Assembly (NCBI GenBank): GCA_003224075.1
Contig: QHYF01000035.1
Span: 1 to 9,044 of the forward strand
Source: Acidobacteriota bacterium
Lineage (GTDB): Bacteria > Acidobacteriota > Terriglobia > Acidiferrales > UBA7541
DNA length: 9,044 nt
Reading direction: 5' to 3'
Under the pieces are notes generated by a model. The model made no database searches and was not told the DNA's origin. It saw only the letters and a list, made by a program, of their open reading frames with translations. The position numbers and the translations under genes are program-made. Positions 6,488 through 9,044 of this stretch are shown piece by piece (the first letter of the stretch is position 1; each line of letters opens with the position of its first letter).

Positions 6488-6493
6488 TATAAT
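6488..6493 (+). promoter_or_regulatory. Consensus -10 box (TATAAT) directly before the FG-GAP gene
   Basis: A perfect TATAAT stands 7 nt before the ATG at 6501. The -35 position, at a 16-bp spacing, holds only CGGACG (6466-6471, three of six). If used, transcription would begin at or next to the A of the ATG, giving a leaderless mRNA. An alternative promoter just upstream is TTTCCA (6449-6454), an 18-bp spacer and TAAAAT (6473-6478); it would give a leader of about 15 nt. No Shine-Dalgarno sequence is present before either ATG. Confidence 0.5.
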
Positions 6494-6500
6494 GGGACTC

Positions 6501-8333
6501 ATGACTGGTGATCGGCCTCTATCCATAACTCTTGCTCTTTTGGTTTTCTTGCTCCTTCTAACCCCGCTCGTCCCTATAATGCTTACCGCTCAGTCCCAAG
6601 GTCCGCAGCGCGTCCCCGTGCCGGTACCCCCACCGCCAAAGCGTTCCTCGCAGAAGAAGGACCGAAGCGGATTCCCGCCCGTTCCGGTCTTCAAGGACAT
6701 CGCCGCGGAGGTTGGGCTCAAAGCAGTGCATATTTCCACCGGCGAAAAGCGCTACATCCTCGAATCCATGAGCGGCGGTGTCGGTATTTTTGACTGTGAT
6801 GACGACGGGCGCCCCGACCTGGTGATCGTGAACGGCTCGACAGTTGATCGCTACCGCGCTGGCGGCGACTCCATGGTCACCCTCTACCATCAGGAGCCCG
6901 ACGGCACTTTCAAGGACATCACCAAGGAAGCCGGTCTGACGCGTCTCGGTTGGGGCATGGGCGTGGCCGTCGCCGATTATGATAACGATGGCAAGCTTGA
7001 TCTTTTCGTCGCCGGGTATGGTGGCAGCGCCCTCTACCGCAATCTGGGCAACTGTAAATTTGAAGACGTCACCGACAAGGCCGGCGTCCGCGGCAGCGGT
7101 TTTATGACCGGCGCGGCCTGGGGCGACTACGACCGGGACGGCAATGTCGACCTTTTCGTCGCTCGTTACACTCACGTGGACATGAACAATCTTCCGGAAT
7201 TCGGCAGCAACAAGTACTGCCGGTATAAGGGCGTACTGGTGCAATGTGGCCCCTGGGGCCTGGTGGGCGAAAGCGATTTCTTGTACCACAACCGCGGCGA
7301 CGGCACATTTGAGGAAGTTTCGGTGAGGGCCGGTGTTCACGACGAAATCGGATATTACGGTCTCGGGGTGATATGGGCGGACTACGACGACGATGGCTGG
7401 CCCGATCTCCTCGTTGCCAACGATTCCGTGCCCAACTATCTGTATCACAACAATCACGACGGCACATTTACCGACGAGGGCATGCTCACGGGTCTGGCGC
7501 TGAGCGGTGAAGGCATGGAGCTGGGCAATATGGGCGTGGACTTTGGGGACTTCGATCACAGCGGACGCCTCGGCTTCTTCGTCACGCATTTTGCCGAGCA
7601 GCCAAATTCCCTTTATCGCAATCTGGGCCCTAAAGGTTTCGAGGACGTGAGCTGGACTTCCGGGCTCGGCCATCAGAATTATGGATTGGTCGGCTGGGGC
7701 ACCGGTTTTTTTGACATGGACAACGACTCCTGGCTCGATCTTTTCGTCGCCAACGGCCACGTTTTTCCTCAAGTGGACACAGTGGAAACGGGCGCACGTT
7801 ATCGCGAGCCACTCCTGCTGCATCGCAACAATCGCGACGGCACCTTTGACGAGGTGTCCAAGGAGGCCGGCTTGGCGAGCCTGCCTCAGAAATGCCGGCG
7901 GGGCGCTGCGTTTGGGGATATTTTCAACACCGGCAATGTGGATGTATTTCTCCTGAATGTAGGCGAAACTCCTTCACTGCTGAAAAACAGGAATGCCGAC
8001 GGCTACCATCGCGTTTTATTCAAGCTCGTGGGCACGAAGAGTAATCGCGCCGCCATCGGCGCGCGCGTCACCATCTACGCGGCTGGCATCAAGCAGTTCA
8101 GCGAAGTCCGCGGCGGCGGAAGTTACCTCTCGCAAAACGACCTTCGCCAGCATTTTGGCCTCGGCACCACCGCGAAGATGGAATCTGTGGAGATTCGCTG
8201 GCCAAGCGGAAAGATCGAGACGCTCCAGAATGTCGCCGCCGACGTCATCTACACGATTGTCGAAGGGGAAGGCATTCGGGAGACGAAGCTGCTCCCGCCT
8301 CCGTCCACTGGTGTGTCGAGCGTCTCTCATTGA
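6501..8333 (+). CDS. Secreted FG-GAP/VCBS-repeat protein with C-terminal ASPIC/UnbV domain (CRTAC1-like)
   Basis: The 610-residue product starts with a signal peptide (about 1-30, ending 'MLTA' before Gln31) and a Pro-rich linker (36-46). FG-GAP/VCBS repeats follow, each with an EF-hand-like calcium loop: DCDDDGRPD (98-106), DYDNDGKLD (159-167), DYDRDGNVD (209-217), DYDDDGWPD (294-302), a degenerate DFDHSGRLG (350-358), DMDNDSWLD (405-413) and a degenerate DIFNTGNVD (473-481). 'DGTF' turns recur between them. This pattern predicts a calcium-bound beta-propeller. Two cysteines in 'YCRYKGVLVQCGPWGL' (240, 249) mark the CRTAC1-like branch. The ASPIC/UnbV domain is at about 518-590 ('GARVTIYAAG', 'VRGGGSYLSQNDLRQHFGLG', 'VEIRWPSGK'). 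The biochemical role in bacteria is not established; adhesion or carbohydrate/protein binding outside the membrane is usual inference. ATG 6501 was chosen from signal-peptide length and the -10 box; ATG 6492 and TTG 6456 are in frame. A TPR gene follows after 22 bp. Confidence 0.92.
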   Translation: MTGDRPLSITLALLVFLLLLTPLVPIMLTAQSQGPQRVPVPVPPPPKRSSQKKDRSGFPPVPVFKDIAAEVGLKAVHISTGEKRYILESMSGGVGIFDCDDDGRPDLVIVNGSTVDRYRAGGDSMVTLYHQEPDGTFKDITKEAGLTRLGWGMGVAVADYDNDGKLDLFVAGYGGSALYRNLGNCKFEDVTDKAGVRGSGFMTGAAWGDYDRDGNVDLFVARYTHVDMNNLPEFGSNKYCRYKGVLVQCGPWGLVGESDFLYHNRGDGTFEEVSVRAGVHDEIGYYGLGVIWADYDDDGWPDLLVANDSVPNYLYHNNHDGTFTDEGMLTGLALSGEGMELGNMGVDFGDFDHSGRLGFFVTHFAEQPNSLYRNLGPKGFEDVSWTSGLGHQNYGLVGWGTGFFDMDNDSWLDLFVANGHVFPQVDTVETGARYREPLLLHRNNRDGTFDEVSKEAGLASLPQKCRRGAAFGDIFNTGNVDVFLLNVGETPSLLKNRNADGYHRVLFKLVGTKSNRAAIGARVTIYAAGIKQFSEVRGGGSYLSQNDLRQHFGLGTTAKMESVEIRWPSGKIETLQNVAADVIYTIVEGEGIRETKLLPPPSTGVSSVSH

Positions 8334-8342
8334 CCGTATGGC

Positions 8343-8346
8343 GGAG
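8343..8346 (+). promoter_or_regulatory. Ribosome binding site deciding the TPR gene start
   Basis: GGAG lies 9 nt before the ATG at 8356. An earlier in-frame ATG at 8338 has no recognisable binding site and would add six residues (MAEFLA). The site favours the later start. Confidence 0.5.
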
Positions 8347-8355
8347 TTTTTGGCG

Positions 8356-9044
8356 ATGCCTCGGTATGCGCATTTCAGAGAAACGAATCCGGTGCTGAAG
8401 GGCTCTTTGCGGAAATCTCCGGGTGCTCCTTCCGTCGCGCTGAAGCACCTAACGTTCGCGTTTGCTCTTGGCCTAGCTCTGACTGTGTGGGTTGGCCAAC
8501 CGTCTCGGGCTTCCCAGAGCCCCGGAGAACTCCTGAAGAGCCAGTTCGACGCTGCCAAGGCATCCTTGGCGGCGAACAATCTTGTTCAAGCGGAAAGCCA
8601 GTACCACGCAACCATCGCTCTCGGCTTGCGTCAGCTTGCGAATCTTTCCCTCTCCGAAGGGCAGTACGATCAGGCCATCGCGTATCTAAACGATGCGCAA
8701 AAATTACAGCCGGATGACTTCCAACTCCAGTTAGGTCTTGCCGTTGCATGGTTTCACCGAGGAGACCAGAAGAAGGCCTCGGAGGTGATCAACGCCGCGC
8801 TGGCGAGCAGGCCAAACGATCCGCAGGCCCACAACTTGATGGGCCGCATTTTTTTGCTTCAAAATGATTTTCTGCGCGCCATTCAGGAACTGAGGACGGC
8901 CCTGACCTTACACTACGATTTTGAAACTGCCTACTTCCTCGGAGTGGCCTATCTGAAGGTCAAGAAGTTGCCCGACGCTGCTGATCTGTTCGACAAATTA
9001 CGGTCTACCGTAGAAGAGTCGTCCGCGCTCCACGTCATATTCGG
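8356..9044 (+). CDS. Exported tetratricopeptide-repeat protein, partial (C-terminus beyond right edge)
   Basis: An open frame of 229 codons runs off the right edge without a stop. The first 30 residues are polar and basic. They are followed by a hydrophobic segment (about 31-47, 'HLTFAFALGLALTVWVG') and a possible signal-peptidase site near 'SRAS' before Gln54. The n-region is unusually long, so a later start (GTG 8392 or TTG 8407) is possible. From about residue 58 come five consecutive helical repeats of about 33 residues. The clearest TPR pattern is in 'LSLSEGQYDQAIAYLNDAQKL' read as LSLSEGQYDQ and AIAYLNDAQKL (98-117), 'AVAWFHRGDQKKASEVINAAL' read as AVAWFHRGDQ and KKASEVINAAL (129-149), 'IFLLQNDFLRAIQELRTAL' (165-183) and 'VAYLKVKKLPDAADLFDKL' (197-215). 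TPRs bind other proteins. The gene lies 22 bp behind the FG-GAP/ASPIC gene on the same strand, so the two are probably co-transcribed and may form one envelope complex; that is inference. Confidence 0.87.
   Translation, partial: MPRYAHFRETNPVLKGSLRKSPGAPSVALKHLTFAFALGLALTVWVGQPSRASQSPGELLKSQFDAAKASLAANNLVQAESQYHATIALGLRQLANLSLSEGQYDQAIAYLNDAQKLQPDDFQLQLGLAVAWFHRGDQKKASEVINAALASRPNDPQAHNLMGRIFLLQNDFLRAIQELRTALTLHYDFETAYFLGVAYLKVKKLPDAADLFDKLRSTVEESSALHVIF

Noticed and set aside
6456..6500. TTG start giving a longer FG-GAP protein
   Set aside because: No ribosome binding site, and it would put 15 extra residues, including acidic ones, before the signal peptide. It also overlaps likely promoter elements.
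6558..7823. 421-codon open frame on the minus strand opposite the FG-GAP gene
   Set aside because: It is entirely antisense to a gene with clear domain structure. Repeated GAC/GGC/TTC-rich calcium-loop codons simply give few stops on the opposite strand. No ribosome binding site and no recognisable domain.
1..9044. Mobile element, phage, CRISPR or defence system
   Set aside because: No transposase, integrase, terminal inverted repeats, spacer array or nuclease-like gene is visible on either strand.

Overview
The window looks like a chromosomal segment from an Acidobacteriota bacterium (Terriglobia/Solibacter-like). This is inferred from an Oar-type TonB-dependent receptor with an N-terminal carboxypeptidase-regulatory-like domain and the 'ELPLNGRNF' plug signature, beside a secreted FG-GAP/ASPIC-UnbV (CRTAC1-like) protein and a TPR protein. 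These families are strongly expanded and often clustered in that phylum. No RNA gene, CRISPR array, transposase or other mobile element is visible.

Layout. Positions 1-804 (minus strand) hold two tightly coupled genes for small membrane proteins of unknown function; the second runs off the left edge. Positions 1058-2164 (minus) hold a LacI-family repressor. Positions 2165-2664 form a 500-bp divergent control region. It contains a sigma70-type promoter pointing right, two 13-bp direct repeats exactly 21 bp apart just upstream of the -35 box, a small palindrome in the promoter spacer, a 25-nt dyad just after the predicted transcription start, and a possible 27-codon leader ORF whose stop overlaps the receptor start as ATGA. 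Two motifs of this promoter, an 11-mer and a 10-mer, recur side by side close to lacI. Positions 2665-6363 (plus) encode a 1232-residue TonB-dependent receptor, followed by a strong intrinsic terminator. Positions 6501-8333 (plus) encode a secreted beta-propeller-like FG-GAP/ASPIC protein. From 8356 to the right edge (plus) runs an exported TPR protein, 22 bp behind it and probably in the same operon.

Working model (inference). The LacI-family protein senses a small ligand, often a sugar or its derivative, and controls the divergent receptor gene and perhaps its own. The receptor imports a substrate across the outer membrane. The FG-GAP/ASPIC and TPR proteins form a separate envelope or extracellular unit with its own promoter. 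The substrate cannot be read from the sequence. The most unusual part is the dense, repeated regulatory architecture between lacI and the receptor gene; the proteins belong to known families apart from the unidentified membrane pair at the left edge.
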